Assembly (NCBI GenBank): GCA_035222895.1
Contig: JAVYIG010002095.1
Span: 1-64,000 of the forward strand
Direction of reading: 5' to 3'
Length of the DNA: 64,000 nucleotides
From: Strongylocentrotus droebachiensis
Lineage: Eukaryota; Echinodermata; Echinoidea; Camarodonta; Strongylocentrotidae
This document shows positions 40,401 through 54,300 of this stretch, piece after piece. A program made the translations under genes and the position numbers. Each line of letters opens with the position of its first letter. Position 1 is the first letter of the stretch. The notes under the pieces are model-generated. The model worked only from the letters and a program-made list of their open reading frames with translations. It did not search any database and had not been told where the DNA came from.

Positions 40401-43400
40401 TGTTCTCATTGTCTTATTACCATGTACATGTATCCTACCTGTAATTAGTAGCCCACCCATCTCTGATCTCTTTCAAGGCTCAGGAAAATGTTGTCTGTTC
40501 AAAACTTCAGAACTTTAAATCAATGTTAATTTTCTGTTTTTTCTCATGCCAAGTGAATCTCCTTTTTATTTGTAACTCGAACAACATTTTGAATTTATAA
40601 GATAACCTTCTAATCTTATTATTGTCTTGTCTACATAACATTCCAATATCTATTTTTTTTCTTTAGGGGGGGGGGGGGTCTTTTAAAAAGGTAATCATTT
40701 AAACTATTCCAGAACTGAAGCACAACCGTAAAATCTAAGGCTTCGTCGTCACAAGTTGTTGAGCTTCTGCATGGATTCAATTCATAGTCTCTTACTCTTT
40801 ATTTATTTTTGTCTTTCTATGTATACAAGTACTCACCCAAAATGACCTCAATTTGCATTCCAATCTTTGCTGTCTCTATTGTTAAAGTGATCTCGGATTG
40901 CTAATCCTGTAGCTGTATGGCTGGGTAATTCTAAGCACAACTATATCCAGTCCAAAATTGTCAAATGTCCTTTAAGTAACTGACATCAGTATAAGTTTAA
41001 AAAATGCAATGTGAAATATCAATTGTACTATCATTATAAAGAGGACTATGGTCTTTGTGTACATGTGGTTGCTAATGCTATGAAAGATTTTGCTGAGACA
41101 TACACTCCATGGAAATGGACAGTTTTTTGTACTACCCAGCCCCTCCAAACCCCCCCCCCCCCCCCCCCAAAAAAAAAAAAAAAAAAAAAAAGAGTACATG
41201 TTATTGGTGTACTTTATCTCCATGGTTGTAAGTCTGGTTTGTAAATAATACTATGACAAAGAAACAAGAAAAGGATTCTTCATAGGTAGGTGGCCACTGA
41301 GCAAGTTTGCAGATAATTTGAATGTAATAATGCACCCTCCTTCCATAAAAAAAATGTATCTATGATATTGGAATATACAGTGATCTCTCAATTAATATAA
41401 CATATATATGTTCACATAGAATTAGGAAATAATTGTTGTTCTCTCTCTCTCTTTCTCTCTTGCAGGATAATGATGACGAAGCTGAAGAAAGACTAAAAAG
41501 AGGATGGTAAGAAAACAATTCTTCTTCCTCTTCTTTTTGTTCTTTTTTGTTCTTTTTAGGTTTTCCTTTTCTTCCTCCTCCTATTCTTCTTCTCCTCCTT
41601 CTCCTTTTCCTTCTCCTTCTCCTTCTCCTCCTTTAAAGGCCTTCTTCTCCTCCTCCTCCTCCTCCTCCTCCTCCTTCTTCCTCTATATACATTGCATACT
41701 GTGTACCATCTGCTGAAAGCCATAAGGGTGTTAAAGGTAAAGACCAGTATTGGAAACGCCCCAATTTCAAAAAATGAAATGGAAGCTCTCATTACCAATC
41801 ATGTGAAAGAATATGTTTTGACTAATACATGATGATAAAAAATTTGCCGGGAAACCGCCTACTAATTCATATATTTGGTAAATTTGTTTCTCTCATGGTC
41901 GTGTGAGAGATATAGGGTAGTCCCATGTACATCTTTCTGTGTATAGTGCTTGTAACTTTACGAAGAATGGGCCAAATTTCTTATCATTTTGATGATTCCA
42001 GAACCTTGCAGATGCTAGATGCTAGATGATCAACCTTTTCTGATCGATTCCACAACGTTTCTTTCACAATGCAATCGCATGACCATTACTGGTCTTTACC
42101 TTTAACTCTCCTTTGAAAGGGTATGAATTGACACCTTTCTGACTCCCTGCAGGTGGATTTATAATAATTCTTTATACATTTTTATTACAATCTGAATATT
42201 TTGATGACTTTGCTTTAACATGTGCATAATGTGTGTATTCTATAAAGCAAAACAATTCTGCTTCCTGCAATTCTTTACTTATTTGTTTCATACGTTGCAT
42301 ATTTAGTGGATCACATTTTATTCACCGTCGCCTGCCTGCAAGATGGACATAAATGCTATGTATCGTCAATAGATTTAACGGCTTTCTTGCAGGCAGCCAA
42401 TGATTTTAACTCCCACTCTATTTACATTGAGGTAGTAATAAAAATGGGTGTTTATTTGGAATAATCTTTGCTCTTCCTGATTGCAAAGGTTGATAATTGT
42501 TCGGTCAGAGAAAGAAATCAACTCAAATATATGTTGACTTTGTAGAAACTTCATGCGCCTGTTTTTACAGTGCACATATGGGGTTATCAGATATTGCTGT
42601 ACTTGCAGATTTTCATTTATGATAAATAAGCGTCAAACGATTGCTGTTTACGTAATCCACCTAATCTTTGATTCCTGTATTCTTAGTTGAATGTAATTTT
42701 CTAATATTTCTTTAAATATTCAAGATTAAAGCTCGAAAAAGATTTTTCCACTATTTTGGACTACTTCATGAAACGTAAACCAAACATTAATACTGTGGAC
42801 TGGAGCCTAATGAACAAGAACATTCAGAAAACTTCTTGTGAATATATATTCTCATAAGTTGTAGTAATTCAAGTACTTTGAACGTTTGAACCTGACCTTA
42901 TTTTGTTCATCAGGAAATGAAAAGCCAACTCATGTTTCAAGTGTAAATAGAGCTGTAGGAATGCTTCCTGACTATTAAAGTTCCACGTAGCCAGGAGTAT
43001 AACAATGCGATTTGAATATATGGAATGTATAAATGTATAAATTGGCATTGGTTTTATAAAATCTACAAACGGAGTTTAAAATAGCATGAGTTGTTGGCAA
43101 GAGAAGAGTTTTGCACCCTGTATTTCCCTTTGAATAAGTGACTTGAGCACTTTTTGCCTGCTAAATAAGTGCCATTATAATTCATCTAATCTTTTAAGTA
43201 AATAGTATATATGACGGAACACGTAATTCATTTTTTTTGTCATGTTAAGTGCAACCTCTCTAAAAAATTACCCTTAGAGGAAAATTAAATCTGTTTGGTA
43301 ATTGCCATCTATAGGGTGTGTGACAACATTCATTTGCCAAACATAATAAAGCACAAAACAATAAAAACCACCGCCACAACAAACACCACCCGACCCCCCC

Positions 43401-46400
43401 TCCCCCCAACTTATTTTAAATTTTTTAATTGCTTGATTACATTACATGAGGATTTCTTTGCTGAAATCTTTTCAATACATTTTCTAAAGCACTTTATATT
43501 TGTCCATGAACAAACAGTTCAACCTTTTTCATTTTTTTTATTTACTCAGATAAGATTGAAATACACGTAGTACTTTAGAACCGTATCCTTTAATGGTGCT
43601 GATATACATAGAGAACTCCACATCATGGCATAAATTCAAAGTGACACAACATCATGCACACAAATTGCTATTGTCAACCTGGTTTTGGCAGCATACCAAA
43701 GGTGTTTGCCATGGTAACGGTGTATGTACTTAGCTAGTGAATGATTGACGATACACCAAGTTATACCGTTTTAATTAAAAGAATTAGGTTACGTGACAGC
43801 TTGAGTCCATTGTCCTCTCAATCTAGAGTGGGTTTGTAATCCGTATGTAATAGTTCCAGTCCATTATGCATATGGACGAGTGCACATTGAGGGGTGTGTA
43901 CTTTTATGTGTTTGGAAAAAAGTGGGAGAGATGGAGAGAGAGAGGGGGAGACAGAGGAGAGAGAGAGAAAGAGAGAGAGAGAGAGGGAGAGAGATGTGTG
44001 AGGGACAATCAGTATACAGAAATTGTTAGGATGAGCAAAAAAAAGAGGTACATGTAGAAAGAAAACAAAACAAGAAAAAAGCATAAAATGCAGAGATATA
44101 TGATGAAAGAAAGAGGGGAAAAAAAGACATGGAAAAAAAAGAGGTTATTACACTGTTAAATGCACTGCCAAAAGTGTGTATCATTCATACTGTATGTCAG
44201 TTTTTAGTCATCTCTATTATAGTCACTTACCTTGGTGAAAATAGCAATGCCTATTTATAGTAGTTGCTATGGCAACACAAGTTTGCTGACAACTGACATG
44301 GTCGGCATTGCATAATTAATGATTCAGGATGCAGTGTCATGTCTTCCTTTTAACAAACCGCATAGAAACGTTTTCATTATATTCCCTCACACATGCACAA
44401 TCCATTCACATTTTATTTCATTTCCAGTAATTGTTATCAGTTGGCTTTAACGAGCAGTCTTTGTTTTGCTTTTAATGAAAAGGATCAGTGAAGTTTTCTC
44501 TTCATACATGTAGCTAAACCATGGCTTCATATTGGTTTGAGAATATTTGCTTTTGAATGGCATTCCTTTTTTTGCCATTATCTCTCTAAAATTTAGTAAA
44601 AGACTATGAAATGCTTTTCTTTTGACTAATTGCTTAATTGATATGGGGTTTTTTGCAAATGTTTTGTAATATGTTTTATAATCCTATCCAGTAGCACAAA
44701 CTCAAAGTGAAGTCGTCTTAGCAATTTTAATAAAATCACCTTATCATATATCACATATTCCAAAGTGATATTTGCAATACTTCAGGAGGTAGAATTATGT
44801 GATGTATGGTCTGTTAGCTCTGAACACACCATACATCGATTTGTATGTAATCCAGTACAGGGATATGGCCAGCTGGTTCTGAGTTGATGAGATTATATAT
44901 CAATTATTCTGTCTCATGCGTGCATAGAATCATTATGATAACCGAAATTAAACTCATATTTCTAAAAATCAGGAAATAGATATTTATAAAATATAAAATC
45001 TCCTTTTCTCTTATCTTCTACTACAGTGAGAGCTTCTTCGCAATGAAGGGTGCAGCCGTGGTCCTCCCGCACTCCAAAGATACCAAACGACCCATCAAAA
45101 AGCACCCAGGTTCGGACCCCTCTTCCAGTCATTCCGCTACCCCTGTCGAGCTCAACCTCATCCCCTCCGGGCCCCCTCTTCCAGAAGCTCGTAAGACACA
45201 CACCGCTGGCTGAGAGTCATTATCAAAAACTATCCTTCAAATTTTTCATTTTTTGATATTTATCCATCATGAAAGATTTTGTTTTTATGCATATTTGCAT
45301 CCATCCATTGTTGGTGTGATGATGATTGATGTGGTTGTAATATTCTGTTTGAGTTTGGAACATTTCACATTTCCTCCGCTGGAAGCCAGAAGGGTGTTAA
45401 CTCATGTCACTTTGCAAAGAGTTTATACCCTTCTAGCTCTTAACTTTGGTTTAATCTTCTCCTATGTGTATCTTATACAAGTTATTTTGATTTTTTTTAC
45501 CGGGGAAGGGCTTTGTTTTCTTAATCGCTCAGAAACTAGTGATTTGTATTTCACTTTTCATTTCCTTCCTTATGTTGTGGTTCAACACTCCTTTTCATGT
45601 TATTGGGGATTCTCTTGATTTAAGAACTGATAATACTTCATTTTGATGATTTCTTGCAGTGTTTCTTTTGGGTTTCATCATTTGGATCAAGTTAGATCAT
45701 AAAATTTCAAGCAAATTTGTATATCTCATTTCATGCGTACTCAAAGACTAAAAAATTACGAGGATCCATCTGTACATATAGAAAATTGGCGCTGACCATT
45801 TATCAGGCACCTTAGTACCAACGATCTTCTTCTTTTTTTAATAAATTTTTAAAATATTTTTTTAATACTATTCCTTATTAATAAGAACTGTATATTTAAG
45901 TGAAATGTTCCATATTAAAACAGGTTTACCCTAACACATACAGAGTGTGTTGACAAGACTAATACCACCATCAAATATTAACTGCTGTTCATATCATACC
46001 AAGTTTACAAGCATGGGTTTTATGTTCCTAACTGTTCAAGTAGCGTATACTCACTATGAAATTCATTAATTTTTATTTTGCCGTTTATTGCTTTTAACAG
46101 CACTGGCTAATTTGAATAATTACAATATTTCAGTAATACCACAATGTGTTACAAGCTCTAAGAGTTTCATTTGCAGAGTATAATTTTAGCAACATCACTA
46201 ACCACAAACCAAAATTAGGTCATCAGTGAGTTATCATTGTATGACATGAAAGGAAAAGTTGATTGAGTGAACTCAGATTCTGCAGATACAAATATGGGAA
46301 TGTTTTTTTTAAATACTGTCCAAATATACCTGTATATTCCCATGCTCACCTTGTTACAATAGGTGCACTAATAAATAGTCTGTATTCTAGTATTCTAGCC

Positions 46401-48338
46401 TGACTGTAACCCCCCACCCCCCCCCCCCCCCCCTTCCCCCCTCCACCCCAACCATCCATCAAGAAAGAAAATATCTGAGTCTGGAGCTGTAAAGACTACC
46501 TTTTCCAATCAAAACTAACTCCTAATTTTGAGGGTATTAGCTTTAATAGTTCTAGACTCAAACACATATTTATCGGGAAGAGGAACAATCCAGCCTACAA
46601 TTTGGGGTATAGGCCTACATAATAGGGATTACTATATGCACTTTACCAACTTATTACTATTATATCCCATTTCATACCTATTAATAACTTTCAATTTTGT
46701 CATTTAAAGAGGATTAAAGGGATAGTCGTATTAAGTTGATTAGAGAATCAAATTGTCATCCAGTCGTTACGAACAAAGAACCCACTGCTTGTGAAGCTTG
46801 ATGCGAGAGAATGAACGCAATAATGGTAGACAAAAGAGAAAAGGCATTCATGTGCAGTTAACGCATTAATGCTCTTGGTATGTTTGTTTATACCCACCAA
46901 ATAACGATGCATCCCAAATGAACTAATGACTCAGCTGCTGTGTTAGTTATTATATTGAGCTGGTACTGGTAGCCTCTGATCAATGCTCTTTTGTCTTTTA
47001 TTTTCATCCCATCTCTTGCATGTATGTAGTCATCACATCTTCTCTTTTTTTCCCATTCAAATTAAATCTTTGGGAAAATGTATCTTTTTGGAAGGATCAC
47101 AGAGGTGTGTCGACCATAAAACATAGAATTCCTGAGGGTTGCCTGGTCTAGCATTATCCAATGCAGATTATATCATTTTTGCAGTATGCAATTACAAAAC
47201 AAAAACACAATGAATATTTAAGTATAATCCATTCTGATTTAATCTGATACGACATTACTGCACTTATTGTCTGTTTCGAGCCAGAAGGGCATCGACTATT
47301 GTCTACTAGATCCAAACAGACAATTAGCTGCATTTGAACCATTTATTCTTAAAATGACACAAATGCAAGAGATAGAGATGAGAAAGAAAAGACTTATATA
47401 GGCTGGATCCCAGGCTAATGGGAGCTATGCGAGGGGAGAGGATTTGCTCTCCATTAACATTGATCTCCAATAATGGCATGTGATCAATGAGAATGGTAGC
47501 ATGATTGAATAATATGACTGTCATAATGTATGCATGTTGTAATAGCCTAGCATCCAGGTTTAATGAATTAAATGTGACTAGATTGGTATACCACTGTGGA
47601 GGATCTTAGTATCAGTATGGCAAGTTTTTCTACTTTTCAGGCAAGCATTTAGAGGTGAAAACACACTTCTGAGGAAAATTGACACATTTGTAGGAATAAG
47701 GTTTTTAAACACAAATCCATTGACAGAGCCTTGAATGTGTTCAAGATTATACTAATGTGGCCTGAAAACAAGGCTATATTCCAATTTCAAGATCATTTTC
47801 ATAGATGTACATGTTCATACTCATTGAGGACGAGGTGCCATACTGATACAGCAATAAATACCTGAGCATATTGTAAATTGCTTTCGTCTTTATGCTACAA
47901 TGCAAACAGATTATTGAAGCAAACAAAGTAATTGCTTATATGATTGGGTTTCTGTTTTCATACATGACAAGTAATTTCAGTAGTAAATCAAGCAGACTTT
48001 GGTTTTGATTGCATGCTTAGTGAAAGTTGTGCGATTTTTGTATTTGATGATTTTAGAAAATGAATGTGGTGAGGATTATGGGCATGTTGATGCATGCAGT
48101 GCATGGATTCATTGCTTTGCAGTTAGGGTATTTTCTGTATATTGTTTTGTTTGGATTTACATTCAGTCATTATTATGTTTGTTTTTTCTTCATAAAAATA
48201 ATTTTGTGTTGTTAAATGTAAATGTATATTTAGAATACATTGCAGTATGTTTAATTAGTGACTTAGGATTGCCTGTTAATATGATTTCCACAATTCAACA
48301 GCAGATAGACAGACAGACAGACATACACATAGCGAGAC

Positions 48339-48374
<36 letters not shown>

Positions 48375-51300
48375 GGGGGGGGGGGGAGCAAGAACAGGAA
48401 AGAGCTTTGGCCTTCTGTAAAATCAGAAACTTTTGCTACTATCAGATAAATATGCCAAGATGATTGAAGTGATTTTCTTTTCATTTTTACAGATTCAGTG
48501 TGTTGTATGAAATAAACACATAGATGTACTACCTTTTGAAATACAGGTACATGTACAGTACAAGGAAGTGGAATTATAAAATGGAATATAGGTGATAGGG
48601 CTCCATTTTTGTTCTTTTGTTATACCAGAATCTGACGGCAGTCCTTCATATTGATAACCTCTCATGACACTTGTATCATCTTCCCTCACTTTATAATTAG
48701 GTCGTTAATTTATATTAATGTAGTTCACACATGGAGGTGTTTCTTTGAATCGGAAAATGGCTCCACAATTATCTCCAACAATGTGTGATGATGTTATTGA
48801 TTGAATGACTAGATGGTATATTCTGTACACCAGATTTTTTTTTTACCAGCTGTTGATTTTCTCCCCTGTGAAGTGTGATTGTTGTAGATCCTGTCTAGGA
48901 ATTAATTGATTTTAATTGCCCAGATGAGAATTAAAAACAAACTATGACGCATCATTTGTGTGTGTTTGGCGGGGGGGGGGGGGGGGGGGGGGTTAAATCA
49001 CATTTTTGAAGAGAGAAATCTTTTTCACGATGTATCGAGTCATCATGATTTCTTTTCTTTTTTGTGTGTGTATTTTTTGTTTCACATAGCAATGAAAATG
49101 TTCAGTTGTTTAATGGTATGAGCAAAAATGACTCAAATACCATGAATATCATATTGAATATCATATATTGAAGAATTGATGCCAAACGCGATAATATGGG
49201 GACAGGGGAGTGCAGTCTTCTTCTCTTCATGGTTAGGATTGCATCTAGATCAGGAACAATGCACCAACCTTCCTCATCATACAAACGGCCCTTTGAATAC
49301 ATGGATCTCTTTCCATCATTGTATGGAGATATTCCACAGATCAATTCCTCCTAGCTCCCATTATAAATGACCCATTTCATGATTGTGTGTGAATGGGTTT
49401 TTCTCTCTTTTCTTTTCTTTTCTTTTCTTGATATACAGCCTCTAAAAAGTCACCTTTCAAAGAAAGGTTGGAACCTGTAGCCTCTATAGGTAGTACATGT
49501 AGACCTATTTTGTGGTGTATTTCCGGATTTGTCGACAAGTACTTTATTTTGGCTGGTGCCACATTTGTATTATGACTACCCTACATGCTTTAGAATCGTT
49601 GCCACATTATATGTGTCCTTTACTATTATTTAGATGGCTGATACAAGAAACTAGTTTATCATTCTGCAAGAAACAAGGTACCGTAATTAACGTTGTATAA
49701 ACCGCCCTCGTGTATTAACCGCACCCCTCTTTTTCGCCCTTTAAAAAAAAGTACCGTGTATAAACCGCACCCCCGACTTTGAATTTTTTTCGGCGCCAAA
49801 AAGGTGCGGTTTATACACCGTTAATTACGGTAATCATGCCACAAGAAACAAGTTTATCATGCTTTAATATGTTAAGCATAGGGTGTGTCACATTTAGTAT
49901 AATGTTGAAGGGAGGATAGTTGAAAAGAGTTTCCCAAGATAGAAACATAGCAAGAGCATGGTTGCTATGGAGATAAGGGTGAGGGGTAGGAGGAGGATGG
50001 ATGCTAATGCTCAAATGAGGAGATTTGGGATGACATTGTGTTTCATTCTTTTGACTTAAAATACTAAGCTCAAATGGGCTTCATTTTGTAACAGAGAGAA
50101 TGTTCAGGTTTGGGTTGTTATTGGTTTTGATTAGGTCTAGGGCCAAGGTTAAGTATCAGCTGAAATGTTCTGTCCATGGTTGACATTTAAATTTGGTTAG
50201 TGTCAAAATAGCACACCAAGCACCTGTTGCTAAACATGTATCATACAGGTACATCATTCAGTATACCGGTAGGATGCAGACCAAATATAGAATTGATAGA
50301 GATGTGATGACAAGAATTTTGACAAGATAGTCTTTCTTTGAACCAAAAGAAGATCAACATTTATCTATTTAAACACACAAGGAAAGTAATCAATTACCAC
50401 TATCCTCTGAGAATAAAAACAAAGTTCAGAAGACAGAGTAGTCTTGCCTCCAGGAAGAAGAATTTTCTCCTTATCTAGGATATTGAATTCAACTGGGTCT
50501 GGAGTGTATTTGATAGCCTTTCTTAAAGAGAAGAAAAAGAAGAAATCGTTAGGACTTGTGGGAAGGTAAAACATCTATGAATAGTCTACATCTTGCAGAC
50601 TATTTGAACTTGTATTTCATTGTGGGCAGGTGGAAATTAATTTGTCCTCAGAGCCAGACTAGATGACTAAAATGATCTAGGGATGAATGAGTGTTGTTGA
50701 GTCAGCCAATCACTAAACCCTTGTCAGAATCAGCTGCATAACAGATGATAATGTCTCTTTATCAATCCCATGGAGCCCCTCCAAATTTTTACTTTCTCTG
50801 GTGAGTACCCCCGCCTTACTGGCTGGCGATGAGCCATACTCCATGAATAGCTTTCACCTGAGTAGATCATGGAAGTAGTGTAGGGTGGATGAGTGAAGGA
50901 TTGAACTCCTGATGGAAGGAGAGCATGATTCAAATCTTGCTTCCACAAGAATATTTAAGGGGGTTACATGTAATGGGGGAGGGGAAGATAGATAGATAGA
51001 TAGAAAGATATATAGGTAGGAAAGACATGCCCCACAAAAGGTTCTAAAGAGACTAGAGAGATACATGTTTGATATAATGTCAGAAGTCTGAAGTTTCACT
51101 TTTTAACTTTTGTGTAAGGGACTAGGAAATCCGTATTCACAATTTCCTCACCCCCACCCCCCCCCCCCTCCCCTCCCCCCCCCCCCCCCCGAAACATGCT
51201 ACACCTGTTCTTCATCCTCTGTGGAGAGCCAGAAGGGCATAAACTCCTATAAAATGTTTAAAAGAACAGATTGGCAAAGTGAGAAGACAACTTAGAGAGT

Positions 51301-54300
51301 GGATTTGCGGTACAACCATGTGGATAGTCCTTAAAAGGACTGAGAATCACTAAAGACTTGATGTGTCGGCCAGGTTAACTGTCTGTCGATTTTACATATT
51401 TAATGCCCTCCTGGCTCTAAGCAGATGAAATCTCAACAAACCTTTTCCTCACCTTATATGGGGTGAGCAAGGGGGAATTTCCCTTTCGCTGAGCTGCCTA
51501 ATCTCTCAATCTACTTTGCACAGCTCATGTTCCTGTCAAATAAATATTCATCCTTTACTTCTCCTTTCTTTTCTTCTTTTCTTTTTCATTTTTTTACCTG
51601 TGATTCATACAGCTCCTATGACAAATAACAAAGGTGTTTTCGCTTGATCGCAGTATGATTATACTCAGATCCTGATAGAAAATACACCATTCAGACAGAG
51701 TGTTCTGTCTTCAGCAGTAGGGAAATGGGTTCATATATGTCAAAAGTTTATTTTCAGGGACAGTGTTTATTAGTTTTCAAAAAGTCTCTTTGTCTCTGTC
51801 TGTCTATCTGTCTCTCTCTGTCCGTCTCTCTCTATCTGTCTCTCTTGCTATCTCTGTCTGTCTGTATGTCTGCCTATCTTTCTATATTTATCTATCTATA
51901 TCTCCATGTCTCTTTCTTTAGAGCCTCTTTTCTTTCTTTCTTCCCATTTGGAATAAATCTGTGTCCCATTACATTCCCAATCTACAAGGTTTATTATTAA
52001 CCTCCATTGTGACTAAAACTTAAATCTTTCCCTTTTAAGCCTTTGTTTAAAACTTATAAGCTGAGGATCAAATGAAATCAGAAATATGCGATACTTGAGC
52101 TCCTCTAGAGAAAGCATGCCACCTTACAGGAAAGCGGAGATGGCAAAAGAGTTCCTCTTCAAATTTATAATCAGAAGAGCTTTAGCTGGCATACTACTCA
52201 CTTCAGAACTTTGAATTTTTTAGCTCTCTACCTATATATACTTGACTATGCCACTTGTACCAAAGGCCGCGCTGTTTGCCCTACTTTGTGAATGCTTGGT
52301 AATCTTATGCTAAATTGACGAGGTGTACTGTGTGTAACCTGCAGCTACTGAAGTGAGAGCTTTCTATAAAAAGTGCATTCAGTTGGGTATTCTAGGGTGT
52401 CTGATCAGTAATAAATATATTAATTAAAATTCATTCTGACCATATTGATAGACAAGCCTGCCTAGTAACTCTTTGCTTTATAATAAACAGTAGCTGCGAT
52501 AAATGCAGAAAACTGTTCATTTAATTGGCGCCAATTTGAAATTCAGTTGGAAGCCGTAGGCCACATAAGCCAATGGCCTACCTATGAAAGTTATTTAGAG
52601 GTATGAGCATATTGACATCTTGGAAAATGATATAACCTTTTACGTTATCAAGCAGGAATGGAAGATTCGGAAGGAGAAGGAGAGAGGGGCAGGAAGAGGG
52701 AGAGAAGGAGCAATAAGAAGGGAGTGTGAGATAGAGAGAAAGAGATAGAGATAAAAAGACAGACAGACAGCCTGACAGAGACATACTGAGATGTACAAAA
52801 GGACAATGACAGAACAAAGAAAAGAGAGACTGGGGAGAGGGGCAGTGCAGAGAAAGCAGAGAGTTGCAGAGAAATGGACATTAACAAGAACTGAGTTTGA
52901 TGAAAAGGCATTAATAGGACGGGATATAGAGAAACTGAAGTGAGAAATAAATGGCATACATATCTTGAATCAAAGGGGACATGCATGGATATGAAGCAAG
53001 TTGCATGATCGCATATTTGTTTCCACTGTCATTTTTCAGTGCTTGAGTGTGGTGACTAATGAATTGTATGATTATTCCTTTAGTGGTTGGAGAGTTGCAG
53101 CAACATTTACAATGTATATTCTGGATCCTGAGGCCAGAGGACACCATCAAAATGGTAAGTGACTTAGAGACATTACATTTCTTCTTTATATTTATGTTAT
53201 AAAATATTTTTAGAAATTCATCATATGGATCATGTAATATGTATTGATTTACTTTCTAAAAATGGAGCCCCCATTTTATTTTTTAATTGTAGAGATGAGA
53301 TTCAAATTTGGGTACCCACATGCAATAGAGCCATGTTGAGGTTGAACCCTGGGTAAACCAAGATTGCTCTGTACCCCCATCTCCTTGTAGGCTATATTGC
53401 TCAAGACCTCCATGACACTGCCACCAGTTAAAGCCCCACTGCACTAGTTTGACCAGGAGGGATTAGACCTCCCTGCATGGTCACTGACGGGTCGTTATCT
53501 CATCAAATCAGCTCTCTATTAATATCAGAAAAAGAGGATCATGGGGGACCAATGGACACCAATTAGGCATTGTTTGATATATAGAGGACGCAAGTAGCTA
53601 TAAGTAGTGCAGTGGGGCTTTAAATAGTACCTGTCTCCTGCCTGGATAAGGGGAAATTATGTCTTTGCTGTCTGCTATATTATGTATATCATCATCATTG
53701 GCTTCTCTGATATGCCTTTCCTCCCCTCTCCATCCCCATTACAGGCTGTCAGACTGGAGTCATCCTCGGACAACACCATCCGTTACATGGTGCTGGTCTC
53801 CTGCTTTGATACGCATCAGAACACAGAGGAGACCATCATCCTGGGCATGGATATCATCCAGAATAAGGCCACCATTGGACTGGTCTTACCCATCTGGGCG
53901 GATAGCATCATCCAGATGGATGGAGATGGAGGATTCTCTGTCACGACGGGGGAGAAGATCAACGTCTTCAAGCCAGTCTCTATACAAGCCATGTGGTAAG
54001 TAGAGGCCTTTAATTGTCGCATCCCACCTCACCCCTCCTGGAATATATCCTTTGAACAATTCTAGGACCACTACCCCGTGGACCATTGACAACTACCACT
54101 CTCACTTTCTCTGGCAAACTTTCCCCCAAATAAAATAATAATAATAATATTTGGTTCTTGTATAGGGAATATCACATTATATAACGTCTCTATGCACTTC
54201 CAAAGAGCTTTGGAAATTATTACCCTCGCTTTTGCTCCGGCACCCGTAATCAGGGCACAATGCATTTCAAGGACTAATCCTACCAGGTACCCATTTGCCT

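Noticed and set aside
41556-41798. Arg-rich frame on the minus strand
   Set aside because: Translation of the (CTC)n/(TTCTCC)n tract.
48303-48388. Frame with Asp-Arg/Glu-Arg repeats as a coding exon
   Set aside because: Direct translation of (GACA)n/(GA)n microsatellite sequence.
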